DNA from: Bombiscardovia apis
Lineage (GTDB): Bacteria; Actinomycetota; Actinomycetes; Actinomycetales; Bifidobacteriaceae
Length of the DNA stretch: 64,000 nucleotides
Direction: 5' to 3'
Assembly: GCF_033095945.1 (NCBI RefSeq)
Contig: NZ_AP026800.1
Coordinates: forward strand, 558,001-622,000
Shown: piece by piece, positions 63,903 through 64,000 of the stretch
Layout of the letters: every line of letters begins with the position of its first letter
Numbering within the stretch: the stretch's first letter is position 1
Translations under genes and position numbers: made by a program
The notes under the pieces: generated by a model
What the model saw: only the letters and a program-made list of their open reading frames with translations
What the model was told of the DNA's origin: nothing
The model's database searches: none

Positions 63903-64000
63903 ATGACCACCGTGTCACAGCAAGCCAGTCAAATCAGCCAAGAGCCAAGCAATAAAGATCGCCCAAACGAGCCCTGGACTAGGGCTAGGCGGTTAATGGC
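63903..64000 (+). CDS. Start of the next gene (partial)
   Basis: An open frame from ATG at 63903 (or GTG at 63912) runs off the window. The visible 32 residues are polar and end WTRARRLMA. This suggests a cytoplasmic tail that may lead into a membrane or enzyme domain. The family cannot be named. Confidence 0.45.
   Translation, partial: MTTVSQQASQISQEPSNKDRPNEPWTRARRLM

Overview
This window looks like a chromosomal segment of a Bifidobacteriaceae member (Actinomycetota), perhaps an insect-gut Bifidobacterium or Bombiscardovia-like lineage. That placement is inferred from the moderately high GC, the actinobacterial gene set (xseAB, DUF3107, DUF3052, a DivIVA-repeat protein, an ileS T-box leader) and protein similarity recalled from memory; no search was run.

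Layout. 1-845: a TetR regulator with two operator-like inverted repeats. 873-8046: two large RCC1-repeat surface-protein genes on the minus strand, both unreadable as sequenced. 8300-9900: an AT-richer accessory stretch with an Abi/HEPN abortive-infection gene. 9904-15181: pepN, glmM, def and a small conserved protein. 15271-18365: a DUF3737 beta-helix protein, a VanX-type dipeptidase, a truncated duplicate of it and tRNA-Arg(CCT). 18506-21411: a membrane-linked endonuclease/exonuclease/phosphatase-fold protein and xseB/xseA. 21661-27110: a nucleoside/ribose module (LacI regulator, GNAT, ribokinase, MFS, nucleoside hydrolase). 27380-30995: T-box leader and ileS. 31104-38280: two more RCC1 surface genes. 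38929-42912: a YheO/DauR-type regulator, an MFS gene with an in-frame stop, ridA and a divergent MalY/PatB aminotransferase. 43079-48391: aldo-keto reductase, SPFH protein and a MacB-like ABC transporter. 48664-51156: a second nucleoside hydrolase/MFS module. 51179-64000: housekeeping genes (patatin, murI, VKOR, PHP, DUF3107, an APH-like pseudokinase, UvrD, Zincin_2-like protein, YlbL/S16 protease, DUF3052, tRNA-Val, DivIVA-repeat protein).

The most striking system is the four-member RCC1 family. Each protein of about 1110-1155 residues has a signal peptide, two complete seven-blade RCC1 propellers, an InlB-type B-repeat between them, and a C-terminal LPxAG/hydrophobic/basic tail resembling a sortase signal. 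Three of the four genes carry a poly-G tract at the same place in the signal-peptide coding region. The tract is G10 (in frame) in the gene at 31104-34532 and G11 (out of frame, stop two codons later) in the genes at 873-4339 and 4610-7943. This is the expected signature of slipped-strand ON/OFF phase variation. All four genes share a 12-bp palindrome (GGTTGGGGAACC on the coding strand, one mismatch in one copy) about 87-97 bp upstream of the start codon. Together they look like a co-regulated, partly phase-variable surface adhesin/ligand-binding repertoire that I do not recognise as described.
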